Made by a program: the position numbers and the translations under genes | Part shown: piece by piece, positions 8,501-16,104 of the stretch | How positions within the stretch are numbered: the stretch's first letter is position 1 | Layout of the letters: each line of letters opens with the position of its first letter | Notes under the pieces: model-generated | Seen by the model: only the letters and a program-made list of their open reading frames with translations | Databases searched by the model: none | Told to the model about the DNA's origin: nothing | Assembly: GCA_040221175.1 (NCBI GenBank) | Contig: JAVJVK010000004.1 | Location: 914,268 to 978,267, forward strand | Direction: 5' to 3' | DNA from: Phycisphaerales bacterium | Lineage (GTDB): Bacteria > Planctomycetota > Phycisphaerae > Phycisphaerales > UBA1924 | DNA: 64,000 bases

Positions 8501-8904
8501 CGGCTCAGCCGCTCGAGCTGCGCTGCGGTCGGAGCGGGCTGCATCCACGCGTGGATCGAGCCGACGATCGCAAATGGCTCTTCCTGCTCGCCCAGTTCGC
8601 GCACGCGGCGCACCGCCGCCACCCTGCCCGCCAGGGCCCGAGCGGAGACACCATCGGGGCCCGCCTCGATGGCGGGAAGCTCAACGACCTCAAGCCCCAG
8701 CCCTTCGAGTTCGTCGGCGGCGTGCTGGGCATCTTCGACGTGGGCGTGGACGAGCACCACCGGCCGACGCAGGCGATCGCATAACGCAGCGGCCGTGAAA
8801 GAGGGCGAGGCACCGATGGCGCCGCGCGCGCGTGGCCGCCCCTTGCCGCTCAGGGCATGGGCCAGTTCGTCGAGTCCGCCGAGATCTGCAAGCAACTCGT
8901 GCAA
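5524..8904 (-). CDS. mfd: Transcription-repair coupling factor Mfd
   Basis: A 1126-residue Mfd, close to the usual 1150. Mfd removes RNA polymerase stalled at DNA damage and recruits UvrA. The N-terminal third is UvrB-like. The middle has a polymerase-interacting region (about residues 430-530) including H-A-D-H-G-I-A-R-F. The RecG-like helicase part shows Walker A G-D-V-G-F-G-K-T, the D-E-E-Q box, S-A-T-P-I-P-R-T-L and the motif Q-L-R-G-R-V-G-R-S. A C-terminal D7-type domain follows. The start is a TTG at 8904; the frame runs back without a stop only to the TGA that ends the upstream HHH gene, which is in the same frame. No clear Shine-Dalgarno sequence was seen, so the exact start is uncertain. 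Confidence 0.96.
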   Translation of the reverse strand: MHELLADLGGLDELAHALSGKGRPRARGAIGASPSFTAAALCDRLRRPVVLVHAHVEDAQHAADELEGLGLEVVELPAIEAGPDGVSARALAGRVAAVRRVRELGEQEEPFAIVGSIHAWMQPAPTAAQLERLSRRVSKGDRVDPGELVRWLGEAGYDRVDAVDEPGQFAQRGGIVDVFPAAPGTDQDAAVPVRLDFFGDELDRIAEIDVQSLASVTTMDAVDLPAAVEGEQAQGAGVCFVEHCPASAFGLLVETLEVSEQGRGYYERVRAESGVIAHTKIVKLAQEKLHAFAELNQYSSTGDADELALPVERPPDFKGAGAESAIDVVAAAGKWAVEENSRVLVPCATPGEISRLGELMEEAGVTNLEPWHAAIAHGFVWRQPETIAVLPLHEMLGRAPVRRRHARIKSVRTVDAFLDFAPGDHVVHADHGIARFVGLTLMEIDGSGKSTDIAQAAKGRKKKKPNDFNIEEFLTLEFKDRARLHVPATQVDLMQKYVGGFSGTPPLSQLGGARWKNQKEKVAESVKDLAGELLRVRAAREASPGIAYPADTTWQKEFEAEFPYQETDDQLAALAAIKRDMASPRPMDRLICGDVGFGKTELAIRAAFKAVEFGKQVAVLVPTTVLAEQHERTFRERFAAYPFRVESVSRYKTTKEANDTLKALRRGEVDVIIGTHRLLSKDVRFADLGLVIIDEEQRFGVEHKEQLLRLRTEADVLTLSATPIPRTLHMAMLGLRDISSLTTPPAERQSVVTEVMPFDRTRIEQAIARELAREGQVFFVHNRVKDIKARAAEVQGMAPEATIVVGHGQMPGGELEDVMLRFVRREADILVSTTIIESGIDQPSANTMVIADADNFGLADLHQLRGRVGRSSRRAYCYLLLPEDGILSAVAKKRLAAVEQYAMLGAGFKIAMRDLEIRGAGNLLGSEQSGHIAVVGYDMYCRLLEQAVQEMTGQRSVTHSRIALDVGLKGYIPASYIPGDVRRMAAYRRMALASSMEEVNAVREDLSEAYGKPPGQVDRLLSLAELRVALASAGVSGAAVRGADVILFAADPRPVLDKLQGIAGSLTSLTPSSGGAKRRDADTQRPLHEVYWRPPEQYRQGRTLVDVLCKRLLGRKHEPAERTARA

Positions 8905-8925
8905 GCGCGAGAAGATGTTAGGGCG

Positions 8926-9417
8926 TCATCCGCCCCCGCCCACCGGCTCGATACGAACGTACGGGCGAACCCCCTCGACGGTGGCGGGACCGATGCCGTG
9001 CACGCGGGCCAGATCCTCCACGGTTCGGAACGGTCCCGCGGTTTGCCTGCTCTCGATGATCGCCGCCGCTCTCGAGGGTCCGATGCCCGGCAGTAGTTCG
9101 AGCTGCGCGGCCGTGGCGGTATTGACGTCGATCGACATGCCGGCGTCGGCATTGGTCGGATCGACCTGCGAGATCGATGCGCCGCGATCGGGCGGTTGGG
9201 CCTGGGCCTGGCTGCTCGGCGCAGGTGCTGGCGCTGCGGCTGGCTCGATCGGCGTACCCACGCGCGGCTCGACCTGCTGAGGAACGAACACCACCGGTTG
9301 CGGCCCGGGCGTCGGTCGCGTGGCCAGGCTGTACCCCACACCCGCCAGGCCCACGCCTGAAATCAGCAACGCCGCCACCCAGCGTGCGTTCTGAGGCGTC
9401 GGCGCTGCGGCCGTCAT
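8926..9417 (-). CDS. Membrane-anchored helix-hairpin-helix protein (ComEA-like)
   Basis: A 163-residue protein with a short cytoplasmic start, one membrane span at about residues 12-32 (W-V-A-A-L-L-I-S-G-V-G-L-A-G), a Pro/Gln/Ala-rich linker and a C-terminal helix-hairpin-helix domain. The HhH region begins D-V-N-T-A-T-A-A-Q-L and contains L-P-G-I-G-P-S-R-A and V-H-G-I-G-P-A-T-V, the two hairpins of ComEA-type DNA-binding domains. ComEA binds incoming DNA during competence, but no comEC or other uptake gene is here. Its ATG overlaps the TGA of the upstream gene by four bases, and it lies 21 bases before mfd in the same frame. Confidence 0.85.
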   Translation of the reverse strand: MTAAAPTPQNARWVAALLISGVGLAGVGYSLATRPTPGPQPVVFVPQQVEPRVGTPIEPAAAPAPAPSSQAQAQPPDRGASISQVDPTNADAGMSIDVNTATAAQLELLPGIGPSRAAAIIESRQTAGPFRTVEDLARVHGIGPATVEGVRPYVRIEPVGGGG

Positions 9418-11060
9418 CCGCCTGCTCCAGGTTGCGTGCCTGCCCGTACGGAGCTACGCAGGCGTCCGAGCGCTTCGAGCGCCGGGCGCGAAGCGCCGCT
9501 GGCGTCGGTCAGCCCCGCGCCGCCCGCAGTTCGGGCCGTGTCCTGGGCCACGCCCCAGCAAATGGAATGGACGTAGGGCTTCGCGGCGGCGACCGCCAGG
9601 ACGCGCTCGATCCAGTCGGCCTGGGCCGCGGGGGACCAGGGCCCGTCCCACTGGCCGCTCTCGCCCTGCGTGTCCACAGGCCTGGAAGGACACGCCGCGA
9701 ACGTCACCGAGATCGGCCGATCCATGGTGGCATAGCGATCGAGCATCTCGGAGAACGCCATCGCATCGCGCACGGCTGCGGCGGTGCTCTGCTCGGTCAG
9801 ATCGATTCGCAGGCCGATGGCATCAACGTGCGTTCCGCTCTGGGCGATCAACTCGGCCAACAGCAGCGGAGGCAACGACCGCTTCGAGCGCGCCGCATAC
9901 AGCGCAAAGGGGTCGGCGATCTCCACCTGCACGCGGGCCTGCGGCTGGAGCTTCCGCGTCACCATGGTGGCCACGCGCAGCAGGTCGGCCACCTGCTCGA
10001 AGCGCAGGGCGAGCGCACCATCGACGCCCAACGAACTGGCCAGCGTCCACCACTGCACGGTTCGGCGGTATCGCGTCACCACCTGACGCATGTGCTCGTA
10101 CACCAGTTCGCGCAGCGTGTCGTAGTCGTTCTCCCAGATGAAGAGCCACTCGGGGAGCCTGCCGGGGGCCAGATCGAGTACCGGGCCGGCGACCACAGGA
10201 AGTTTGCCCTTGCGCACGGCCCACTCGATCCATCGATCGGTTGCGGCAAACTGGTACTTGCCCTCGGCCGGCTCGATCGAAGACCAGGGCATGGGCACGC
10301 TGATGAAATCGGCGACTTTCGCCAGTGCCGACTGGGCGGCGGGCTCGAAGCCCAGCGGATCGACTGCGCACCCGATCCGTGCCACGCCCGCCAGCGTCAC
10401 GCTGTGTGCCTCGGGAGCCTTGACCACGGCGACCGGCTTGCCCGCCGGCCGACCGATCGACCGCTCGGCCCGCTCGATGGCGTCGTTGAACCATGAACCA
10501 TCGGCGCGCGAGGCCAGGCCGCGTTTGACCGCTTCGGACACGAGCAATTCGCTGGCCTCCAGCGCGTCTCGCAACGCACGGCGAGACTTCTCGTCGGCCG
10601 CGGCGATGGCCGGATCGTCGGCCTGCAACTCATCGTTCTGCAGGCTGCGCCAGGACACCAGGGCGGCCGAGAAATCTTCGCGCGCGCGCTCGAAGGTTTG
10701 CAGGGCCGGATGCTCGGCCGAGAGCATGGCCAGGTTCCACTCTTCGAGCGCGTTGAGGAACCGCATGAGTTGCTTGCGGGCCAGTTCCAATGGCAACAGA
10801 TACGGGCGATCGCGCTGGGGAAGCAGCGTCGTCGTGAGCAGGGTCGCCCGGTCGGCCTTCGAGCCACCCTCGGCGGCGCCGGCCGGGTAGAGGATCTCCA
10901 GCGAGACCGTGCCGGGGTTGTTGGGCGAGACCATGAGGACGCCCTGGTCGACCCGGATCTCGCCCGGCGCGGTGGCGCCATCGGCGGCGACGATCCCCGC
11001 GTGGGCGAGCGGCCAGCCGTCGGCCGGCTTCCCATCGCGATGCACGAAGAACTTGAGCAT
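9414..11060 (-). CDS. GH10-like (xylanase-fold) protein lacking evident catalytic glutamates
   Basis: A 548-residue protein starting at the ATG at 11060 (M-L-K-F-F-V-H-R-D-G-K); a longer open frame upstream overlaps purC and is rejected. The N-terminal third resembles the domain that precedes GH10 modules in planctomycete proteins. The C-terminal half follows the GH10 pattern: M-P-W-S-S-I-E-P-A-E-G-K-Y, then V-D-A-I-G-L-R-I-D, and S-I-C-W-G-V-A-Q-D near the end. Where GH10 enzymes have an Asn-Glu acid/base pair it reads T-L-A-S-S-L, and the nucleophile strand reads I-S-V-T-F-A-A. I therefore infer a non-catalytic or altered sugar-binding protein. No signal peptide is visible. Its stop overlaps the HhH gene start by four bases (ATGA). 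It is divergent from purC, 75 bases away. Confidence 0.65.
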   Translation of the reverse strand: MLKFFVHRDGKPADGWPLAHAGIVAADGATAPGEIRVDQGVLMVSPNNPGTVSLEILYPAGAAEGGSKADRATLLTTTLLPQRDRPYLLPLELARKQLMRFLNALEEWNLAMLSAEHPALQTFERAREDFSAALVSWRSLQNDELQADDPAIAAADEKSRRALRDALEASELLVSEAVKRGLASRADGSWFNDAIERAERSIGRPAGKPVAVVKAPEAHSVTLAGVARIGCAVDPLGFEPAAQSALAKVADFISVPMPWSSIEPAEGKYQFAATDRWIEWAVRKGKLPVVAGPVLDLAPGRLPEWLFIWENDYDTLRELVYEHMRQVVTRYRRTVQWWTLASSLGVDGALALRFEQVADLLRVATMVTRKLQPQARVQVEIADPFALYAARSKRSLPPLLLAELIAQSGTHVDAIGLRIDLTEQSTAAAVRDAMAFSEMLDRYATMDRPISVTFAACPSRPVDTQGESGQWDGPWSPAAQADWIERVLAVAAAKPYVHSICWGVAQDTARTAGGAGLTDASGASRPALEALGRLRSSVRAGTQPGAGG

Positions 11061-11135
11061 CCGCCAGCGTCTCTCCAAGGGGCCTGGGTCGTCGTTCCGG
11101 GCCTCGCCTCGGGCCGCACCCACTACCATACGGCC

Positions 11136-12086
11136 ATGCCAAGCGCCGAGCCGACCCACGGGGCCACCATAGCCCGAACCCGCCTTGCCCTCCCGCTCCT
11201 GCATCGCGGCAAGGTCCGCGAGGTGTACGACCTGGGCGACCACAGGGTTGCCATCGTCGCCACCGATCGCCTCTCGGCCTTCGACGTGGTCCTGCCGACC
11301 CCGATTCCCGGTAAGGGCCGCGTGCTGACCGCCCTGTCGGCATGGTGGTTCCGGTGGCTCGAATCCCGCCGCCTTGGCCCCACCCACTTCATCAGCGATC
11401 GGCCCGATCTTCCCGCGTCGGCCTTCGACGTCGACGGAGCGACCGATCCGGCAAGCCTCCGCTGGCGCACCACCATCGCGCACCGGGGCGACATCATCAA
11501 GCTCGAGTGCGTCGTTCGAGGCTACCTGGAGGGCTCGGGCTGGAAGGACTACCGCGCGACCGGACGCGTGAGCGGCATCGAACTCCCAGACGGCCTGCGC
11601 CAGTGCGATCGGCTGCCCGAGCCCATCTTCACGCCCAGCACCAAGGCCGAGCCGCCCGAGCACGACGAGCCCATCTCGATCGAAGAGGCTTCGGCATTCC
11701 TCGGGGCCGACCTGGTGGGACAACTCCGCGAACGCTCGCTGGCGATCTACGGGGCCGCCGCCGAGCACGCGGCCGGCCGCGGCATTATCCTGGCCGACAC
11801 GAAGTTCGAGTTCGCGTTCCCGCTCGATGCCTCGCGAGGCTCGCGAGAACCAATGCTCGCCGACGAGGCGCTCACCCCCGATAGCTCCCGCTTCTGGCCG
11901 GCCGATGGATACGAGCCCGGGCACGCCCAGCCGAGCTTCGACAAGCAATTCGTGCGCGAGTACCTGATGGGCCTGGTCGAGCGCGGCTCGTGGGACAAGA
12001 ACGACCCCGGTCCCGAGTTGCCCGAAGACGTCGTGAAGCAGACGGCCGAGCGCTACGAGACCGCGCTGCGGCTGCTGACGACCTGA
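11136..12086 (+). CDS. purC: Phosphoribosylaminoimidazole-succinocarboxamide synthase
   Basis: SAICAR synthetase of 316 residues, the long form, catalysing the ATP-dependent joining of CAIR and aspartate in purine synthesis. Seen directly: R-G-K-V-R-E-V-Y-D-L-G near residue 23, A-T-D-R-L-S-A-F-D-V-V-L-P-T-P-I-P, V-V-R-G-Y-L-E-G-S-G-W-K-D-Y, the substrate loop F-T-P-S-T-K-A-E, and I-L-A-D-T-K-F-E-F near residue 215. The C-terminus carries the extra Y-E-P-G-H-A-Q-P-S-F-D-K-Q-F-V-R segment of the eukaryote-like and planctomycete form. The ATG at 11136 gives M-P-S-A-E-P; the longer open frame upstream is a shadow of the divergent gene. It is convergent with the next gene, six bases away. Confidence 0.96.
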   Translation: MPSAEPTHGATIARTRLALPLLHRGKVREVYDLGDHRVAIVATDRLSAFDVVLPTPIPGKGRVLTALSAWWFRWLESRRLGPTHFISDRPDLPASAFDVDGATDPASLRWRTTIAHRGDIIKLECVVRGYLEGSGWKDYRATGRVSGIELPDGLRQCDRLPEPIFTPSTKAEPPEHDEPISIEEASAFLGADLVGQLRERSLAIYGAAAEHAAGRGIILADTKFEFAFPLDASRGSREPMLADEALTPDSSRFWPADGYEPGHAQPSFDKQFVREYLMGLVERGSWDKNDPGPELPEDVVKQTAERYETALRLLTT

Positions 12087-12092
12087 CCGTCC

Positions 12093-14054
12093 CTACTTGA
12101 GCTCGCGCTGCAACTGATCGCCGCGCTGGCCAAACTCACGATCGAGCATGGCACGGAACGCCTGCATGCCCTGGGGCTCGGGGAACACCGAGTCGAAGCT
12201 GCGGCCCTCGACGATGGGGTTGCCCTGCTCGTCGTCGAAGATCGGCTTGAAACGCAACACGAGTTCGTCGTACGCCCACATGCGCAGCTCGGGGGGCGCG
12301 TTGTTGTAGGCGGCCTGGGCATAGTCGACGTTGAGCTGCGGAAGCAGCGAGCCGAACACCTGCCCGGCCACGAAATCGAAGCGACGGTCGAGGAACTCCA
12401 TCCGCACGGTGCCAAGGCCCGATTCGCGGATCTGCTGCTCGCGGTACAGCGCGTGGTAGGTCTTGGCGTAGTCCATCGCGCGCTCGAAGACTTCGTCGTC
12501 TCCGGCGACCAGGCCCGTCAGATATGCGTCGTACAGCGAGCCGACGACTTCCTGCAGCGCGACCGACGGCGAACCGAGGCGGTCTGTAAGCTCGGCCCGC
12601 ACGAATCGGTCGATGTCCTGGGCCAGCCACTGGTACCGACGATTGTCGTTCATGTTGGCGAACTCGAAGTTCGCCAGATCGTTCTTCATCTTGGTCGCCA
12701 ACTCGCGGTTTCCGCGCCGGTACACGTACCGGATGGCGTCCTTCATCATGTTCTCGTATCCCGCCGCATACGAGCTGTATGCGCGGTCGTTGTCGTAGTA
12801 GCTGCGTTCGACCACGTCTGCCAGGATCTCGCCGTAGACGGGCACGAACGCGGGGTCGGGAATGCCAAGGTAGAACGGCTGGCGCTCGCCGGTGTTCAGC
12901 CGCATGCCGCTGTAATCAAAGAACAGGTTGCCCGTGCGCCAGAGCTCCTGGATGGACTGCACGACCAGGCGGTCGGTGTTGATGAAGTCGTAGTCCTTGA
13001 TGTTGACCGCTTCGATGCGGGTCATGCCACCCTCGACGCCCTTCTGGCCCCAGTACAGGGCATGGGCGGCCGGATGTCGCCAATCAAGTGGTCCGTAGGC
13101 GCTGGTGTACCGCAGCATGCGTCGGGGCTCCATGTTGAAGTCTTCCAACAGCACCCTCTTGCGCGTAAACGCCAGCAGCGCCTTCCAGGCCTGCTCATAC
13201 TCGGGATCATGCACCAGTTCGGTGATGGCCAGGAATCGATCGTCGGCCGAATCGCGCAGCTCGGGCCACACGGCCGACGAGCGCGCCATCCGCACGCGCG
13301 TCACGATCTTCAGGGTCTTCTGGCTGGTCGCATCGACCTCGAGGGCCGCGAGCCGGTCGACCAACTCGCCCACCTTGGGCTCGGCCTGGACCACTTCGAC
13401 GAGCGTGTCCGGAGCGTTGACGATCGGGCGCAGCCAATCTTCGAACTGGGCGATTCGCGCCTCACGCGTGTAGTCGCCACCAACGCCGGAGGGGGGTGGA
13501 CCGAGCAGTTCGTGCCACTCGGCGGCCAGTTGAAGCTTGTAGTACCAGTGGGCATCATCGGCAAAGGCCTGGACCTTATGGAGGAACAGCCATGCGAGTT
13601 CCTTGTGCACCACCATGTCGGTCGGGTTGTGCTTGACGCCCTCCATTCGGAGCAAGTCGATGCCCTGGCTCACCCAGTTCCACCGCTCCTGGGGTGTGTT
13701 CGTCGTGACAGAGATGTTGTACGCCATGTTCCAGGCGTGGAAGGCCCACACCTGCGGGAACCGCGGTTGCAGCCGCGTGATGGCACGGGCGAGGTCGACG
13801 GCCTCGTAGTACTTGCCCTCTTCCTTCAACTCATTGGCCCGGATCCACAGGATGTTGACGAACAGCCCGCGGAAGGCGCCCATCGCGATGCCAAGCGCCA
13901 CCTGCGGCGGATCACCCTCTTCCGCACGCTCGGTGTAGGTCAGCTTGTGACGACCAGCCGAAGCCGTGAGGTCGGCCGAGACGAAACCCGAAAGGCCAAG
14001 CAGCACGAAGCAGGCCACCACGGCGATCAACTGGGTCATTCGGCCTCGTGGCAT
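12093..14054 (-). CDS. Large helical-repeat (TPR-like) membrane-anchored protein, last gene of the SPFH/ABC-2 run
   Basis: A 653-residue protein with an uncleaved or signal-type hydrophobic N-terminus (residues 7-25, I-A-V-V-A-C-F-V-L-L-G-L). The rest is mostly alpha-helical with TPR-like spacing, for example E-G-K-Y-Y-E-A-V-D-L-A-R-A-I-T-R-L-Q-P. It is rich in Trp, Tyr and Asp, consistent with a periplasmic scaffold. I do not recognise a named family. The ATG at 14054 has G-G-A-G-G nine bases upstream; an ATG five codons later is an alternative. It follows the ABC-2 permease by 76 bases on the same strand and ends the run that begins with the HflK-like gene. A role as accessory protein of the transporter is inferred from position only. 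Confidence 0.6.
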   Translation of the reverse strand: MPRGRMTQLIAVVACFVLLGLSGFVSADLTASAGRHKLTYTERAEEGDPPQVALGIAMGAFRGLFVNILWIRANELKEEGKYYEAVDLARAITRLQPRFPQVWAFHAWNMAYNISVTTNTPQERWNWVSQGIDLLRMEGVKHNPTDMVVHKELAWLFLHKVQAFADDAHWYYKLQLAAEWHELLGPPPSGVGGDYTREARIAQFEDWLRPIVNAPDTLVEVVQAEPKVGELVDRLAALEVDATSQKTLKIVTRVRMARSSAVWPELRDSADDRFLAITELVHDPEYEQAWKALLAFTRKRVLLEDFNMEPRRMLRYTSAYGPLDWRHPAAHALYWGQKGVEGGMTRIEAVNIKDYDFINTDRLVVQSIQELWRTGNLFFDYSGMRLNTGERQPFYLGIPDPAFVPVYGEILADVVERSYYDNDRAYSSYAAGYENMMKDAIRYVYRRGNRELATKMKNDLANFEFANMNDNRRYQWLAQDIDRFVRAELTDRLGSPSVALQEVVGSLYDAYLTGLVAGDDEVFERAMDYAKTYHALYREQQIRESGLGTVRMEFLDRRFDFVAGQVFGSLLPQLNVDYAQAAYNNAPPELRMWAYDELVLRFKPIFDDEQGNPIVEGRSFDSVFPEPQGMQAFRAMLDREFGQRGDQLQRELK

Positions 14055-14130
14055 CGCTCATCGCCTCCGCATGGTTCGGGCGTCAGCACACGCCGCCCCT
14101 GTCCTACGCCGTCCGCGGTGTATCGGATCG

Positions 14131-16104
14131 CTACTGCCCCGAGTAAATCGCCAACTCGCGGGAGCGGAACACCAGCCACCCCAAGCCAAACAAGAGCACG
14201 CACCAGATGCCAAGCACGACCATGCCCTGGGCCAGGCTGCCCCACGAGACGTACTCGCCCTGCACCAGCTTCTCGGTGGGATTCAACTCGGCGTAGACCC
14301 TGAACACCCAGATCACGCCGGCCGAAATGAACTCGACCACCGCGAGGATGGCTGGCCCGATGCCCTCGCCGAAGAAGGGGTTGTACACCTCCAGCGATTC
14401 TTCGAGGAACAGGGCGCTCTCGGCCGCAAAGAACGCGCCGAACGCCACAAGGCAGGCCACCGGGAAGCTCAGGGCCGTCGAGGCCGCGATGGCAAGCAAC
14501 GACAGGAAGGCCAGCTTGATCCACAGCACGACCACGACGCGCACGAAGTTCATGCGATACCCGCCCACGCTGTAGCTCAGTTCGAGCCCGCCGGGCGGGA
14601 AGGTGATGGTCTTCGGATTGCCCATGATGCCCATCTGGCCGTTGCTCGATTGCACAAGCGAACCATTGATGATGGTCATCTCGAGTTGACCATCCTCGTT
14701 GATGGCCAGCGGCGGGATGTCGTCGATGATCAGCGTCTGGGCCAGTCGTACCTCGCGCTCGTACTGGAAACCGCCGAAGTCGAACATGATGCGGTAGGAC
14801 TCGTCGGGCAGGTTGGCTCCCGATTCCACGCGATACCGAAGCAGCAACGGCGCGTCCTGCTGGGCGGCCTTCTCCAGGCCGCCGAACACGTAGGTCTTGG
14901 CTTGTCCTGGCTCGATCGATCGCAGCCGGGCGATGTAGTTCTTGTACAGGTCGTCGCGCACCTGCGAGCGGGTCTGGGGCTCTTCCTCGGCCAGGTCCTG
15001 GAACGACTCGAGCGCTTCGCGCTGCTCGATGAACTGGTCGACGATGTTCCCGAATTCCTCGCTGTCCTTGGCCAGCGGGATGTCGATATCGCGAGCCACG
15101 CGGGCATGGAGCACCTGGTTGTGCAGGATGCGGCGGTCTTCACTCAGCGCGGCGGCCCCCAGTTCCACGCCACGGGCCACGTAGGCCTCGCGCTCACCGT
15201 CGGCCGGCTGCTGACGCAGATACTCGGCGAACAGGAAGATGCCGGCGCCGCACACCAGCAGCAGGGCCGCGTTGAGCGTCACGACGCCCAGCCACTTGCC
15301 AAGCAGGTACTTCCACACCGAGACCGGCTTGGTCATGGTCTGCCAGATGATCTTGTCTCGCTGCTCGAAGGTCAGTGTCGCGGCCGACAGCAGCAGCGTC
15401 AGGATCGCCAGCATCCAGAACGCGCCGGCCGTGCCATACTGCAGGAACGCCTGCATCCGATACCGCAGGGGCGTGCCCTCGTTGAGCAGCATGGGGACAG
15501 CGGCCAGCCCGAGGATCAGCAGCACGATGAAGACCAGCGAGACCTTCATCCGCACCGCCTCGGCCAGCACGTTCCGCGCGACGGCGAACACGGGTCCGGA
15601 GGGGATCGACAGCAACAGGCGGAGCAGTTCGAGCACCGCGACGAAGCAGAACGCCAGCGTGGCGGCTCCCGCGATGATGCGAGCCAGGGCCTCGACGGTC
15701 GGACCCGCCCGACCGTAGTACACCGCCAGCATCATGGGCCCGGACACGAGCAGCACGGCAAGGTTCAGGAGCACGTACGTCAGCCCCAGGCCCAGCCAGA
15801 TGATGATGAGCGAGACGCCCAGCCCGACGCCGATGCCCACGGCGACGCCCAGCGGGCTGCGGTCCTGGGCCAGCACGCCCTGGATGATGCGTTGCTGCCG
15901 CTCGATCTGCGCGCGCAATTGCGGGTCTTCGATCTCGGAGGTATCAAAGAACTCGATCCGGTCGCTCGCGCGATCCCCCGAGCTCGACTGAGCGATGTAG
16001 ACGATGCCCGCCGTGACCGCCAGCGCCAAGACCAGAACCGACGCCACGATCTTGAACCCGCGAGACTTCTGCAGGCGATCGATCCGTGCCCACAGCTTGC
16101 TCAT
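14131..16104 (-). CDS. ABC-2 type transporter permease with large extracytoplasmic loop
   Basis: A 657-residue membrane protein. Hydrophobic spans occur at about residues 20-40, 97-130, 140-165, 185-212, 230-250 and 280-300. A large hydrophilic region rich in Glu and Gln follows (about 305-500), then four more spans to the C-terminus. The sequence F-E-Q-R-D-K-I-I-W-Q-T-M-T-K-P-V-S after the fifth span is the E-x-x-x-T-x-x-x-K-P-V-S signature of ABC-2 permeases, which contacts the ATPase. Its ATG overlaps the stop of the ATPase gene by four bases (ATGA), so the two are translationally coupled and almost certainly partners. The long central loop suggests contact with an extracytoplasmic partner or substrate. 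Substrate unknown. Confidence 0.85.
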   Translation of the reverse strand: MSKLWARIDRLQKSRGFKIVASVLVLALAVTAGIVYIAQSSSGDRASDRIEFFDTSEIEDPQLRAQIERQQRIIQGVLAQDRSPLGVAVGIGVGLGVSLIIIWLGLGLTYVLLNLAVLLVSGPMMLAVYYGRAGPTVEALARIIAGAATLAFCFVAVLELLRLLLSIPSGPVFAVARNVLAEAVRMKVSLVFIVLLILGLAAVPMLLNEGTPLRYRMQAFLQYGTAGAFWMLAILTLLLSAATLTFEQRDKIIWQTMTKPVSVWKYLLGKWLGVVTLNAALLLVCGAGIFLFAEYLRQQPADGEREAYVARGVELGAAALSEDRRILHNQVLHARVARDIDIPLAKDSEEFGNIVDQFIEQREALESFQDLAEEEPQTRSQVRDDLYKNYIARLRSIEPGQAKTYVFGGLEKAAQQDAPLLLRYRVESGANLPDESYRIMFDFGGFQYEREVRLAQTLIIDDIPPLAINEDGQLEMTIINGSLVQSSNGQMGIMGNPKTITFPPGGLELSYSVGGYRMNFVRVVVVLWIKLAFLSLLAIAASTALSFPVACLVAFGAFFAAESALFLEESLEVYNPFFGEGIGPAILAVVEFISAGVIWVFRVYAELNPTEKLVQGEYVSWGSLAQGMVVLGIWCVLLFGLGWLVFRSRELAIYSGQ

